64,000 nucleotides of DNA from Rubrivivax gelatinosus IL144. Its GTDB lineage: Bacteria > Pseudomonadota > Gammaproteobacteria > Burkholderiales > Burkholderiaceae_C. The DNA is taken from contig NC_017075.1 of the NCBI RefSeq assembly GCF_000284255.1, positions 4,836,001 to 4,900,000 of the forward strand. Reading direction: 5' to 3'. Below, piece by piece: positions 40,203 to 49,077 of this stretch. The stretch's first letter is position 1; each line of letters opens with the position of its first letter. The notes below the pieces were generated by a model. It was not told the origin of the DNA. It saw only the letters and a list, made by a program, of their open reading frames with translations, and ran no database searches. The translations under genes were made by a program, and so were the position numbers.

Positions 40203-40500
40203 GGCGCGTGGCGTTGACGAGGATCTCGTCGGGCACCGGGATGCCGTTGACCAGCACCTCGAAGTTGATGCGCGTGGCGACCAGTTCGTCGAGCAGCTTC
40301 TCGAACTCGCCGCGCTTGGGCGGCCACTTGAAGCGCATCTGCCCGTTGCCGCACCAGTCGCCGTCCGGATCGACGGCGATCAGCGAACCGCCGGCCGCCG
40401 TGGCGAGCGTCGCCAGCTTGCTGACTTCGGCGACCGAGATGCGCTGCCCGACCTTCATGATCTTGCTGATCGCTGCGTCGGAACCGCGTGTCGTGGCCAT
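40186..40500 (-). CDS. Small protein coupled to a radical SAM enzyme (unknown family)
   Basis: This 104-residue protein starts MATTRGSDAAISKIMK after an excellent AAGGAGG site. I do not recognise a family. It has no signal peptide or membrane helix. A central segment DGDWCGNGQMRFKWPPKR has the only Cys, two Trp and one Phe. It is flanked by helical-looking parts (VAEVSKLATLATAAGG, FEKLLDELVATR) and ends in NATRRVRGS. Its last 17 bases overlap the radical SAM gene, so the two are coupled. It could be the substrate, a RiPP-type precursor, or a recognition partner. Confidence 0.8.
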   Translation of the reverse strand: MATTRGSDAAISKIMKVGQRISVAEVSKLATLATAAGGSLIAVDPDGDWCGNGQMRFKWPPKRGEFEKLLDELVATRINFEVLVNGIPVPDEILVNATRRVRGS

Positions 40501-40628
40501 GGAATCCTCCTTGTCGGTTATTGCTCGGATGGCGCCGGGCATCGGCGCGGGGCGCCATTCCAGCTGTAGGCCGGGGCGCCCGGCGCTTCAAGCAACGACG
40601 AGGGGGATGTCCCCAGAACGGCGCCGGT

Positions 40629-41681
40629 TCAGGCCGGCAGCACCAGCCCCAGCGAGGCCGCGTGCGCGCGCACGACGGCCTCGGTCGCGGCGCGTTCGTT
40701 GGCGCCGAGGAAGGAGTGGCGTGCCGCCTGCACCGTCATCGCCAGCAGGTCGGCCACGGCCAGCGGCGTCTCGCGCAGCAGCGCCGCCGCTTCCGACGAG
40801 TGGCTGAGGCAGGACATCAACCGGTTGTCGGTGTGATAGCTGAGGCTCACGCCGGCGCGCCACAGCGCGGTGATCGGATGCGCCGCCACCGAGGCCGCGG
40901 CGCCGGTGTGCACGTTGCTCGTCGGGCAGACCTCCAGGTGCAGCCCGGCGTCGCGCACGCGGTCGAGCATCTCGACACGCGCCGGGTCGGACAGCACGTC
41001 GACCAGACGCACGCCGTGGCCGACCCGCAGTGCGCCATGCTGCAGCGCTTCGAGCACCCGTTCGGCGCCGTCGGCCTCGCCGGCGTGCAGCGTCAGCGGC
41101 AGGCCGGCGGCGCGTGCCGCGGCCAGCGCGTCGGCGTGGTCGCCGGGCGGGTGGCCGTGCTCGGGGCCGGCGAGGTCGAAGCCGACGACGCCGCGGCCGG
41201 CCCAGCGCAGCGCCAGCTCCAGCGCGCGGAAGGTCTGCACCTCGGGCAGCTGGCGCATCGCGCAGACGATCAGGCCCGACGGCAGCGCGCTGCGCTTCAG
41301 GCCGTCGACGATGGCCTCGACGGCGGCGTCGCCATCCACGCCGTGGGCTTCGAACAGCAGCGGCGCGACGCGGAACTCGGCCAGCAGCGCACCGTCGGCG
41401 CGCGCGTCCTCGGCGGCTTCGTAGGCGACGCGCGCCAGCGCCTCGGGCGAGGCCATCGCCGCGACCGTCAAGGCGAAACCTTCGAGGTACTTGGGCAGGC
41501 TGCCGGCGTGCGCGTTGGCGTCGAACCAGGCGTCCAGCGCGGCGACGTCGGCCGCGGGTGACGGCAGGCCGCGCTGCTGCAGCAGCTCGTGCAGGGTCGA
41601 GACACGCAAGCCGCCGTCCAGATGCTCGTGCAGCAGCACCTTGGGCAGCGCGTGGGCCAGCGGGGTGTCGGGGTCGTGCAT
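40629..41681 (-). CDS. add: Adenosine deaminase
   Basis: This enzyme deaminates (deoxy)adenosine to (deoxy)inosine in purine salvage. It has 350 residues. Metal and catalytic motifs are VLLHEHLDGGLR, LTLHAGEADGAERV, CPTSNVHTGAAAS and SYHTDNRLMS, the last in the form seen in many high-GC bacterial Add proteins. Inosine would feed the purine nucleoside phosphorylase at 47284. It lies 128 bases upstream of the small-protein gene and could be co-transcribed with it; it is divergent from the second BMP gene. Confidence 0.92.
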   Translation of the reverse strand: MHDPDTPLAHALPKVLLHEHLDGGLRVSTLHELLQQRGLPSPAADVAALDAWFDANAHAGSLPKYLEGFALTVAAMASPEALARVAYEAAEDARADGALLAEFRVAPLLFEAHGVDGDAAVEAIVDGLKRSALPSGLIVCAMRQLPEVQTFRALELALRWAGRGVVGFDLAGPEHGHPPGDHADALAAARAAGLPLTLHAGEADGAERVLEALQHGALRVGHGVRLVDVLSDPARVEMLDRVRDAGLHLEVCPTSNVHTGAAASVAAHPITALWRAGVSLSYHTDNRLMSCLSHSSEAAALLRETPLAVADLLAMTVQAARHSFLGANERAATEAVVRAHAASLGLVLPA

Positions 41682-41788
41682 CGCGGCGCGTTGAGCAAGC
41701 CCCGTGCCGCTTTCGGCCCGGCGAGGCTCGGCTTTTGCTACAGGTCGTCTTGTATCCTGACCGCCCCATACCCCATCGCCGTCGCGCC

Positions 41789-42757
41789 ATGCCGCTCCGT
41801 ACCCTCGCCGCGCTCGCGGCCTGCGTCGCCGCCGTGCAGGCCGCCGGGGCGGCGCCGGCCGTGGTCTACGACACCGGCGGCAAGTTCGACCGCTCGTTCA
41901 ACCAGTCGGCCGCCGAAGGCGCCGAGCGCTGGAAACGCGAGACCGGCCAGCCCTTCCTCGAGTTCACCGTCACCAACCCGGCGCAGCGCGAGCAGGCGCT
42001 GCGGCGCATGGCCGAACGTGGCGCCGACCCCATCGTCGGCATCGGCTTCGCGCAGAGCAGCGCGATCGAGAAGGTGGCGCGCGACTTCCCCAAGCAGCGT
42101 TTCGTCATCGTCGACGCCGTCGTCACGCTGCCCAATGTGCAGAGCATCCTGTTCAAGGAACACGAGGGCAGCTTCCTGGTCGGCGTGATGGCGGCCACGG
42201 CCAGCAGGACCGGCACCGTCGGTTTCGTCGGCGGCATGGACGTGCCACTGATCCGCAAGTTCCAGTGCGGCTACGAGCAGGGCGTGAAACACGCCGATCC
42301 CAAGGCCAAGGTGCTGGCGGCGATGACCGGCACGACACCGGCCGCGTGGAGCGACCCGGCCCGCGGCGCGGAGCTGGCGCGCACGCAGTTCGTGCAGGGC
42401 GCCGACGTCGTCTTCGCCGCCGCGGGCGCCACCGGCGTCGGCATCCTGCAGGCGGCCCGCGACGCCGGCAAGCTGGCGATCGGCGTCGACAGCAACCAGA
42501 ACCATCTGCACCCCGGCACGATGCTGACGTCGATGGTCAAGCGGGTGGACGTCGCGGTCTACAAGGCCTTCCAGGGCGTCACGCCGGGGGTCACCGCGCT
42601 GGGCCTGAAGGAAGGCGGCGTCGACGTCGCGATCGACGAGTACAACGCCAAGCTGGTGACGCCGGCGATGAAGGCCAGGCTGGAGCAGGCGCGCGCCGAC
42701 ATCGTGGCCGGCAAGCTGAAGGTCGTCGACTACATGGCCAACAACGCCTGCCGCTGA
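41789..42757 (+). CDS. BMP-family (PnrA-like) ABC substrate-binding protein 2
   Basis: This periplasmic nucleoside-binding component has 322 residues with signal peptide MPLRTLAALAACVAAVQAAG. It follows the same plan as the 38168 paralogue (VVYDTGGKFDRSFNQSAAEG, FKEHEGSFLVGVMA, IGVDSNQNHLHPGTML), and most positions agree by eye. The stop codon overlaps the ATPase start by one base (TGATG), so this copy is the dedicated binding protein of the operon. A TATCCT -10-like hexamer lies about 40 bases before the ATG. Confidence 0.93.
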   Translation: MPLRTLAALAACVAAVQAAGAAPAVVYDTGGKFDRSFNQSAAEGAERWKRETGQPFLEFTVTNPAQREQALRRMAERGADPIVGIGFAQSSAIEKVARDFPKQRFVIVDAVVTLPNVQSILFKEHEGSFLVGVMAATASRTGTVGFVGGMDVPLIRKFQCGYEQGVKHADPKAKVLAAMTGTTPAAWSDPARGAELARTQFVQGADVVFAAAGATGVGILQAARDAGKLAIGVDSNQNHLHPGTMLTSMVKRVDVAVYKAFQGVTPGVTALGLKEGGVDVAIDEYNAKLVTPAMKARLEQARADIVAGKLKVVDYMANNACR

Positions 42758-44295
42758 TGCCGACGACGGGGACCGAGACGCGCGGCGCCGCGGTGCGCCT
42801 GCGCGGCATCCGCAAACGCTTCGGCGCGGTGCAGGCCAACGACGGCGTCGACCTGACGGTGGCGCCGGGCAGCGTGCACGGCATCGTCGGCGAGAACGGC
42901 GCGGGCAAGAGCACGCTGATGGCCATCCTCTACGGCTTCCACCCGGCCGACGAGGGAACGATCGAGGTCGACGGCCGCGAGGTGACGATCACGAGCGCGC
43001 GCGACGCGATCGCGCTGGGCATCGGCATGGTGCACCAGCACTTCATGCTGGTGGACAGCCTGAGCGCGCTGGACAACGTGCTGCTCGGCGCCGAGGACGG
43101 CTGGCAGCTGGGCCGCGCCCGCGCCGCGCTGCGCACGCGGCTGGACGCGCTGATGGCCGAGACCGGCCTGCAGGTGCGCCTGGACGCCACGGTGGCCGAG
43201 CTGCCGGTCGGCGAGCGCCAGCGGCTGGAGATCCTGAAGGCCCTGGTGCGCGGCGCGCGCCTCTTGATCCTGGACGAGCCGACCGCGGTGCTGACGCCGC
43301 AGGAGACCGAGCAGCTCTTCGTCACGCTGCGCCGGCTGCGCGAACGCGGCACGACGATCCTGCTGATCACGCACAAGCTGAAGGAGATCCTGGCGCTGTG
43401 CGACGCGGTGACGGTGATGCGCGCCGGCCGCGTGGTGCTGGACGGCCCCATCGCCGGCATGACGCTGGACGGGCTGGCCGAGGCGATGGTCGGGCGGCGC
43501 GTGCAGCTGGGCCGTGGTGTCGACGCTGGCGCGGCGCCGGGCGAAGAGCTGTTGGCCGCACACGGCCTGCGCTGGCGCGACGCGCTGGGCGTGCCGCGGC
43601 TGGACGGCGTGTCGCTGTCGCTGCGTGCCGGCGAGATCGTCGGCGTGGCCGGTGTCACCGGCAACGGCCAGGGCGAGCTGCTGGACGCGCTGGCCGGGCT
43701 GCTGGCGCCGCAGGAAGGCGAACTCGCCCTCGGCGGCCGGCGCTTCACGCCGCCGCACTGGCTGGACCCGGCGACGGCGCGCACGCTGAAACTCGCCCAC
43801 GTGCCCGAAGACCGCCACGCGCGCGGGCTGGTGATGCCCTTCCCGATGTGGGAGTCGGCGGCGCTGGGCCACGAGGCCGGCTACGCACGCGCCGGCTGGC
43901 TGGACGGCGGCCGCATGCGCGCCGACTGCGCGGCGATGATGGAACGCTACGACGTGCGCCCGCGCGACCCGGCGCTGCGCTCGTCCAGCTTCAGCGGCGG
44001 CAACCAGCAGAAGCTGATCCTGGCGCGCGAGACCTGGGGCGGGCCGAAGGTGCTGCTCGTCGGCCAGCCGACGCGTGGCGTCGACATCGGCGCCATCGAG
44101 TTCATCCACGGCCGGCTGCGTGCGCTGCGCGACGGCGGGGCGGCGGTGCTGGTGGTGTCCTCGGAACTCGACGAGATCCTGGCGTTGGCGGATCGGGTGC
44201 TGGTGATGGCCGGCGGCCGGGTCGTGGGTGAGTTGCCGGTGTCGGAATGCAGCGAGGCGGTGTTGGGGCGATTGATGGGAGGGGCTGTTTCGTGA
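42757..44295 (+). CDS. Nucleoside ABC transporter ATPase (two ABC domains)
   Basis: This is the ATPase of a BmpA/NupA-type nucleoside importer. It has 512 residues with two ABC modules, as in sugar and nucleoside importers of the RbsA class. The first has Walker A GENGAGKSTL, signature LPVGERQRLEILKAL and Walker B LLILDEPTAVL. The second has the degenerate Walker A GVTGNGQGELL, signature FSGGNQQKLILARE and QPTRGVDIGA. The permease genes follow, but only after a 511-base gap that contains repeat DNA, which is unusual inside one operon. Confidence 0.94.
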   Translation: MPTTGTETRGAAVRLRGIRKRFGAVQANDGVDLTVAPGSVHGIVGENGAGKSTLMAILYGFHPADEGTIEVDGREVTITSARDAIALGIGMVHQHFMLVDSLSALDNVLLGAEDGWQLGRARAALRTRLDALMAETGLQVRLDATVAELPVGERQRLEILKALVRGARLLILDEPTAVLTPQETEQLFVTLRRLRERGTTILLITHKLKEILALCDAVTVMRAGRVVLDGPIAGMTLDGLAEAMVGRRVQLGRGVDAGAAPGEELLAAHGLRWRDALGVPRLDGVSLSLRAGEIVGVAGVTGNGQGELLDALAGLLAPQEGELALGGRRFTPPHWLDPATARTLKLAHVPEDRHARGLVMPFPMWESAALGHEAGYARAGWLDGGRMRADCAAMMERYDVRPRDPALRSSSFSGGNQQKLILARETWGGPKVLLVGQPTRGVDIGAIEFIHGRLRALRDGGAAVLVVSSELDEILALADRVLVMAGGRVVGELPVSECSEAVLGRLMGGAVS

Positions 44296-44806
44296 TGCCC
44301 GTTGCGCTCGTTCGCCTGCATCGGCGCGAGGCACGCCAGGAGGCCGCCGCCGGGGGCTCCGGCTCGCGGACCGGCGCTGCGCGCCGGCTTCGTTGCGCTG
44401 CTCGGATTCGGGGTCGCGCGGCCCAACTCGCTGCGCTCACTGCGTTCGCTCCGCTCAAACAGTCGGCCGCGAGTCAGATCACGATGCGCGCTGCGCGCGC
44501 CGACCCCGAAGCCTCCGCTGCTCACCCGCGAAAGTCGCCCCCAGCGACGGCCCCCTGCCGTGCCCACAACGAGCGGTGGCGCACCGCCTGTCTGTATGCC
44601 ACCAGCGGCGAACGAGCAGGTCGTCGGGGCGTGTCGCGGAGTGAAGTATTAGGAGGAGGGCGGGCGCCAGCCCGCCCGGGGGACATGAACGCAGCGGCAC
44701 GCCCCGGCGGCCTGCGGACGCGCCGATGCATGAATGCGCGGCGGCCGGCTCACGCGCCCATGTCGGCGAACGCGGACCGCCGGCCCGAACACAGGGACGC
44801 CACACC
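44296..44806. other. 511-base gap inside the transporter operon
   Basis: No gene is supported here. It holds three imperfect 9-mers in tandem (CTGCGCTCA, CTGCGTTCG, CTCCGCTCA at 44431-44457), a stretch that reads like decayed coding DNA in several frames, and copy A of a dispersed hairpin repeat at 44622-44712. The permease would be separated from the ATPase in mRNA by a structured leader, or may have its own promoter here. Confidence 0.6.
44622..44712 (+). repeat. Dispersed hairpin repeat, copy A
   Basis: The element has outer arms GGGGCGTG and CACGCCCC, then GAAGTATTAGGAGGAG, an 8-bp stem GGGCGGGC/GCCCGCCC (44658-44677) and GGGGGACATGAACGCAG. It is nearly identical to copy B (49247-49336, opposite strand). 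The core also occurs as copy C (60523-60567). Confidence 0.85.
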
Positions 44807-45907
44807 ATGACCCGCACCCCCGACCTCCCCCGCTGGGTCGACGTCGCCGTGCTGCCGCTGGTGAACCTGGCGGCGGCGCTGCTGGTGGCCGGTGGCGTGA
44901 TGGCGCTGGTGGGCTTCGAGCCGCTGCAGGTGATGAAGCTGCTGGCACAGGGCGCGTTCGGCAGCCGCATCGGCTGGGGCTACACGCTGTACTACGCGAC
45001 GACCTTCGTCTTCACCGGGCTGTCGGTGGCCGTGGCCTATCACGCCGGGCTGTTCAACATCGGCGGCGAAGGCCAGGCGATGCTGGGCGGGCTGTGCGCC
45101 GGGCTGGTGGCGCTGGCCGCCTCCAGCGTGCTGCCGGCCTGGCTGATGCTGCCGCTGATGGTGGTGGCGGCCGCCGCCGGCGGCTGCGCCTGGGCCGCGG
45201 TGCCGGGCGCGCTGCAGGCCTGGCGCGGCAGCCACGTCGTCATCACGACCATCATGTTCAACTTCGTCGCCGCGGCGCTGCTGGGCTGGCTGCTCGTCGG
45301 GCCGCTGAAGGAGCCCGGCAACATGACGCCCGAGAGCGCCGCCTTCGCCGACTCGGCACACCTGCCGGGCCTGCACGAGGCGCTGGGCTGGATCGGCGTC
45401 GAGTGGCCGAAGACGCCGCTGAACCTGTCGCTGGGGCTGGCCGCGGCCGCCGCCGTCGGCGTCTGGGCGCTGCTGTGGAAGACGCGCGCCGGCTACGCCA
45501 TCCGCGCCGTCGGCTTCGCCCCCGAGGCGGCGCGTTATGCCGGCATCGCGCCCAAGCGCACGGTGCTGCTGGCGATGGCGATCTCGGGGGCGCTGGCCGG
45601 GCTGGTGGGGGTCAACGAGATCGCCGGCGTGCACGGCCGGCTGATCCCCGACTTCGTCGCCGGCGCCGGTTTCGTGGGCATCGCCGTCAGCCTGATCGGG
45701 CGCAACCACCCGCTGGGCATCGTGCTCGCGTCGCTGCTGTTCGGCGCGCTGTACCAGGGCGGCGCGGAGCTGGCCTTCGAGTTGCCGGGTTTCTCGCGCG
45801 ACATGGTCGTGCTGCTGCAGGGGCTGGTGGTGCTGTTCGCCGGGGCGATGTCGCGCATCGGCGCGCCGGCGCTGGCGCGGCTGTTCGGGAGGCCGGCGCG
45901 TGGATGA
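44807..45907 (+). CDS. Nucleoside ABC transporter permease 1
   Basis: This is an inner-membrane permease of the BPD_transp_2 (RbsC-like) family, 366 residues from the ATG in CACACCATGACCCG. Several hydrophobic helices are visible (VLPLVNLAAALLVAGGVMALVG at the start). The signature GLFNIGGEGQAMLGGL near residue 85 is typical of guanosine/nucleoside permeases, and the EAA-like GFAPEAARYAGI contacts the ATPase. It overlaps permease 2 by eight bases. A longer in-frame start at 44726 would add a non-membrane Arg-rich tail and is rejected. Confidence 0.92.
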   Translation: MTRTPDLPRWVDVAVLPLVNLAAALLVAGGVMALVGFEPLQVMKLLAQGAFGSRIGWGYTLYYATTFVFTGLSVAVAYHAGLFNIGGEGQAMLGGLCAGLVALAASSVLPAWLMLPLMVVAAAAGGCAWAAVPGALQAWRGSHVVITTIMFNFVAAALLGWLLVGPLKEPGNMTPESAAFADSAHLPGLHEALGWIGVEWPKTPLNLSLGLAAAAAVGVWALLWKTRAGYAIRAVGFAPEAARYAGIAPKRTVLLAMAISGALAGLVGVNEIAGVHGRLIPDFVAGAGFVGIAVSLIGRNHPLGIVLASLLFGALYQGGAELAFELPGFSRDMVVLLQGLVVLFAGAMSRIGAPALARLFGRPARG

Positions 45908-46868
45908 GCTGGCGATCGGCTCGCTGGTGGCGAGCACGCTGCGGGTGTCGGTGCCGCTGATCCTGTGCGCGCTGGCCGGGCTGCTGTCCGAACGCGCCGG
46001 CGTCATCGACCTGGGCCTCGAAGGCAAGATGCTCGCGACCGCCTTCGCCGCCGCCGCCACCGGCGCGGTGACGCAGTCGCTGCCGGCGGCGCTGGCGGTG
46101 GCGCTGGCCGTCGGCCTGGCCTTGTCGATGCTGCAGGGCTACGCCTGCGTCACGCACGGCGGCGACCAGGTCGTGTTCGGCATGGCGATCACGATGACCG
46201 CCGCCGGCGCCACCGTCGTGCTCGGGCTGGCCTGGTTCCAGCAGGGCGGGCAGACGCCGCCGCTGGACGACGCGGTGCGCCTGGGCCCGTGGTTCACCGC
46301 GCTGGGCGAGCAGGTGGGGCGGCTGCCGGGCATCGGCCCGGGGCTGGCGCTGGCGCTGTTCGGCCACACGGCGCTGGTCTACGGCGCGCTGGCGCTGGTG
46401 GCCGCCATCTGGTGGCTGCTGTGGCGCACCCGCTTCGGGCTGCGGCTGCGCGCCGTCGGCGAGAACCCGGCGATGGTCGACGCCGCCGGTGTCGGCGTCG
46501 CGCTGCTGCGCTACCAGGCGCTGTCGCTCAACGGCCTGCTGTCGGCGCTGGCCGGCTGCTCGCTGGTGCTGGCGCAGAACCCGTCGTTCATCCCGAACAT
46601 GACCGCCGGCCGCGGCTACATGGCGCTGGCGGCGATGATCTTCGGCAAGTGGCACCCGGCCGGCGCGCTGGCGGCCTGCCTGCTGTTCGGTTTCCTCGAC
46701 GCGGTGTCGATCCGGCTGCAGGGCGCCGAGCTGCCGCTGGTCGGCACGGTGCCGGTGCAGGCCATCCAGGCGCTGCCCTATCTGCTGACGGTGGTGCTGC
46801 TGGCCGGCTTCATCGGCCGCTCGCGCGCGCCGGCGGCGCTGGGCCGGCCTTACGTGAAGGAGCGCTGA
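45900..46868 (+). CDS. Nucleoside ABC transporter permease 2
   Basis: This is the second inner-membrane permease of the importer, 322 residues, starting at a GTG that overlaps the end of permease 1. The signature GVIDLGLEGKMLATAFAAAA near residue 35 and LRAVGENPAMVDAAGVGVALLRYQAL, the ATPase-contact loop, place it with the NupC/YufQ-type partner of permease 1. Its stop codon shares one base with the cdd start. Confidence 0.93.
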   Translation: MDELAIGSLVASTLRVSVPLILCALAGLLSERAGVIDLGLEGKMLATAFAAAATGAVTQSLPAALAVALAVGLALSMLQGYACVTHGGDQVVFGMAITMTAAGATVVLGLAWFQQGGQTPPLDDAVRLGPWFTALGEQVGRLPGIGPGLALALFGHTALVYGALALVAAIWWLLWRTRFGLRLRAVGENPAMVDAAGVGVALLRYQALSLNGLLSALAGCSLVLAQNPSFIPNMTAGRGYMALAAMIFGKWHPAGALAACLLFGFLDAVSIRLQGAELPLVGTVPVQAIQALPYLLTVVLLAGFIGRSRAPAALGRPYVKER

Positions 46869-47287
46869 TGCAGCCCGACGACGAGACGATGCAGCGCCTG
46901 GTCGACGCCGCGCGGGCGGTGCGCCTGAACGCCTACGCGCCCTACTCGCGCTTCGCCGTCGGCGCCGCGCTGCTGGACGCCGAGGGCCGTGTGCATGCCG
47001 GCGCCAACGTCGAGAACGCCGCCTACCCGCAGGGCTGGTGCGCCGAGACCTCGGCGCTGGCGGCGATGGTGGCCGCCGGCGGCCGGCGCGTGCGCGCCGT
47101 CGTCGTCGTCGGCGCCGGGCCGCGGCCGCTGACGCCTTGCGGCGGCTGCCGCCAGAAGCTGCGCGAGTTCGCCACCGCCGACTGCCCCGTCTGGAGCGCC
47201 GACGAACACGGCGTCACCGCGCGCCACACGCTGGGCGCGCTGCTGCCCGCGGCCTTCGGGCCCGACCATCTGGAGAACACGCCATGA
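46868..47287 (+). CDS. cdd: Cytidine deaminase
   Basis: This enzyme converts (deoxy)cytidine to (deoxy)uridine. It has 139 residues, the short tetrameric class. The zinc site is GWCAETSALAAM plus PCGGCRQKLREF, that is, three cysteines rather than His and two Cys. NVENAAYPQ binds substrate. It is coupled to both neighbours (one-base overlap with the permease, four-base overlap with the phosphorylase), so uptake and breakdown are made together. Confidence 0.96.
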   Translation: MQPDDETMQRLVDAARAVRLNAYAPYSRFAVGAALLDAEGRVHAGANVENAAYPQGWCAETSALAAMVAAGGRRVRAVVVVGAGPRPLTPCGGCRQKLREFATADCPVWSADEHGVTARHTLGALLPAAFGPDHLENTP

Positions 47288-48093
47288 ACGAGAGCATCGC
47301 CGCCAGCGTGCAGCGCCTGGCCGCGCTGGGCCCGGCGCCCGCCGTCGCCGTCGTGCTGGGCAGCGGCTGGGACGGCATCGCCGCGCTGGTCGACGACCCG
47401 GTCGACGTGCCGTATGCCGAGCTGCCGGCCTTCCCGCGGCTGAGCGTGGCGGGCCACGCCGGCGTGCTGCGCGCCGGGCGCGTGGGCGGCACGCCGGTGT
47501 GGCTGCTGCGCGGGCGCAAGCACGCCTACGAAGACGGCGACGCGGCCGGCATGAAGGGCGCCATCCGCACGCTGGCCGCCGCCGGCTGCCGCACGCTGGT
47601 GCTGAGCAACGCCGCCGGCAGCCTGGACGCGGCGATGCCGCCGGGCTCGCTGATGCTGATCGCCGACCACCTGAACGTCGTGCAGCGCACGCCGCTGCAC
47701 GGCGAGCCGGGCAACGACCGTTTCGTCGACATGGGCCGCGCCTACGACCCGGCGCTGCGCGAGCTGGCGCGCCAGGTGGCCGCGGCCCAGGGCATCACGC
47801 TGCCCGAAGGCGTCTACGCCTGGGTGCTGGGGCCGCAGTTCGAGACCCCGGCCGAGATCCGCATGCTGGCGGCGATGGGCGCGCAGGCGGTGGGCATGAG
47901 CACCGTGCCCGAGACCATCCTGGCGCGCCACGCCGGGCTGCACGTGCTGGGGCTGTCGATGTTCACCAACATGGCCGCCGGCCTGTCGGCCGAGACGCTG
48001 AGCCACGAGCACACGATGGCCGTGGCGCGCGGCGGCGCCGACGACGCGGCGCGGCTGCTGGTGGCGCTGCTGCCGGTGCTGGCGGCGGCCTGA
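47284..48093 (+). CDS. Purine nucleoside phosphorylase (trimeric class, PunA/XapA-like)
   Basis: This enzyme phosphorolyses inosine/guanosine-type nucleosides to base and ribose 1-phosphate. It has 269 residues. Phosphate-binding VVLGSGWDGIAALV and RGRKHAYEDGD, base-site LSNAAGSLD, GPQFETPAEIRML and GMSTVPETI, and SMFTNMAAGLS with the purine-binding Asn are all visible. It ends the first nucleoside block. The natural downstream enzymes deoC and deoA lie about 12.7 kb away after the accessory region. Confidence 0.95.
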   Translation: MNESIAASVQRLAALGPAPAVAVVLGSGWDGIAALVDDPVDVPYAELPAFPRLSVAGHAGVLRAGRVGGTPVWLLRGRKHAYEDGDAAGMKGAIRTLAAAGCRTLVLSNAAGSLDAAMPPGSLMLIADHLNVVQRTPLHGEPGNDRFVDMGRAYDPALRELARQVAAAQGITLPEGVYAWVLGPQFETPAEIRMLAAMGAQAVGMSTVPETILARHAGLHVLGLSMFTNMAAGLSAETLSHEHTMAVARGGADDAARLLVALLPVLAAA

Positions 48094-48145
48094 AACGGCT
48101 TCAGCCCTCGCGCGTGAAATCGCGCTCGGGCCTGAGGCTGGCGTA

Positions 48146-48163
48146 CAGCGCCTTCCGGCGCTG
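48146..48163. terminator. Bidirectional hairpin between convergent genes
   Basis: CAGCGCC, TTCC and GGCGCTG form a perfect 7-bp stem with a 4-base loop between the phosphorylase and the convergent binding-protein gene. There is no T-run on either side. Confidence 0.4.
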
Positions 48164-48174
48164 CGCGTCCCGCC

Positions 48175-49077
48175 TCAGAGCTGGTAGCCCAGCACCATCG
48201 CGACCCCGGCTTCCTTGTTGGGGCGCAGGATGCTGTCGCGTGTCATCCGGCTCATCTTGATGGCCAGCTTGTCGCCGACGAACCACTTGCGATAGAGCGT
48301 GTCGGCCTCGCCGCTGGCGTACAGGCGCGCCAGCGTGCGGTCGACGGCGGCGAGCAGCGCCTTGTCGTCCTTGCGCACCATCACGCCATAAGGTTCGACC
48401 GACAACGCCAGCGTGCTGAGCTGGAACTTGTCGGCCGAGCCGTCGGCCGAAGCCAGGCCTTGCAGCAGCGAGTCGTCCTGCGCGAAGGCGCGCACCTTGC
48501 CGGCCTTCAGCGCGGCATACGCCTCGTTGTTGTTCGGGAAGACCTGCAGCTTGAGATGCACCTCGGTCTCGGCCAGGCGGGTGAAGAGCTTCTCGGACGT
48601 CGTGCCCTTGCTCAGCGCCAGCGGCAGGCCGTCCAGGTCCTTCAGCGTCGTGACCGGCGTGTCCTTGGGCGTCAGCACGCGCATCTGGGCGACGAACATC
48701 GTGTAGCTGAACGCCACCTGCTCCTGCCGCGCCTTGGTGTTAGTGGTGGAGCCGCACTCCAGGTCGATCTCGCGCGCCAGCAGCTTGGGGATGCGCTCGG
48801 CGCCGCTGACCACCTTGTACTGGACCTGCAGTTCGGGCAGCTTCAGCTCGCGCTTCAACTCCTCGACGGCGGCCAGGCACAGGTCGACCGAGTAGCCGAC
48901 CGGGCGCTTGTTCTCGTCGAGGTACGAGAAGGGCCGCGCCGCTTCGCGCACGCCCAGCGTGATGGTCTTGGTGGACTTGATGCGGCTGATCGTGTCGCCC
49001 GGGGTCTGGGCACTCGCAACACCGCAGGCCGCCAGCAGCGTGATGACTGCCAGCCGGCCGAAACGCAGGGACGCCAT
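48175..49077 (-). CDS. Amino acid ABC transporter substrate-binding protein (glutamate/aspartate type)
   Basis: This periplasmic binding protein has 300 residues starting MASLRFGRLAVITLLAACGVASAQ, a signal peptide with a Cys that is not in an ideal lipobox. The family 3 solute-binding fold shows in ITLGVREAARPFSYLDENKRPVGYSVDLC, in RIPKLLAREIDLECGSTTNTKARQE (core DLECGSTTNT, typical of glutamate/aspartate binders) and in KWFVGDKL. No permease or ATPase genes are near, so it is an orphan or uses a distant transporter. Confidence 0.88.
   Translation of the reverse strand: MASLRFGRLAVITLLAACGVASAQTPGDTISRIKSTKTITLGVREAARPFSYLDENKRPVGYSVDLCLAAVEELKRELKLPELQVQYKVVSGAERIPKLLAREIDLECGSTTNTKARQEQVAFSYTMFVAQMRVLTPKDTPVTTLKDLDGLPLALSKGTTSEKLFTRLAETEVHLKLQVFPNNNEAYAALKAGKVRAFAQDDSLLQGLASADGSADKFQLSTLALSVEPYGVMVRKDDKALLAAVDRTLARLYASGEADTLYRKWFVGDKLAIKMSRMTRDSILRPNKEAGVAMVLGYQL

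Noticed and set aside
44247..44810. 187-codon frame between the ATPase and permease
   Set aside because: It starts inside the ATPase gene, crosses repeat copy A and has no ribosome-binding site or domain.
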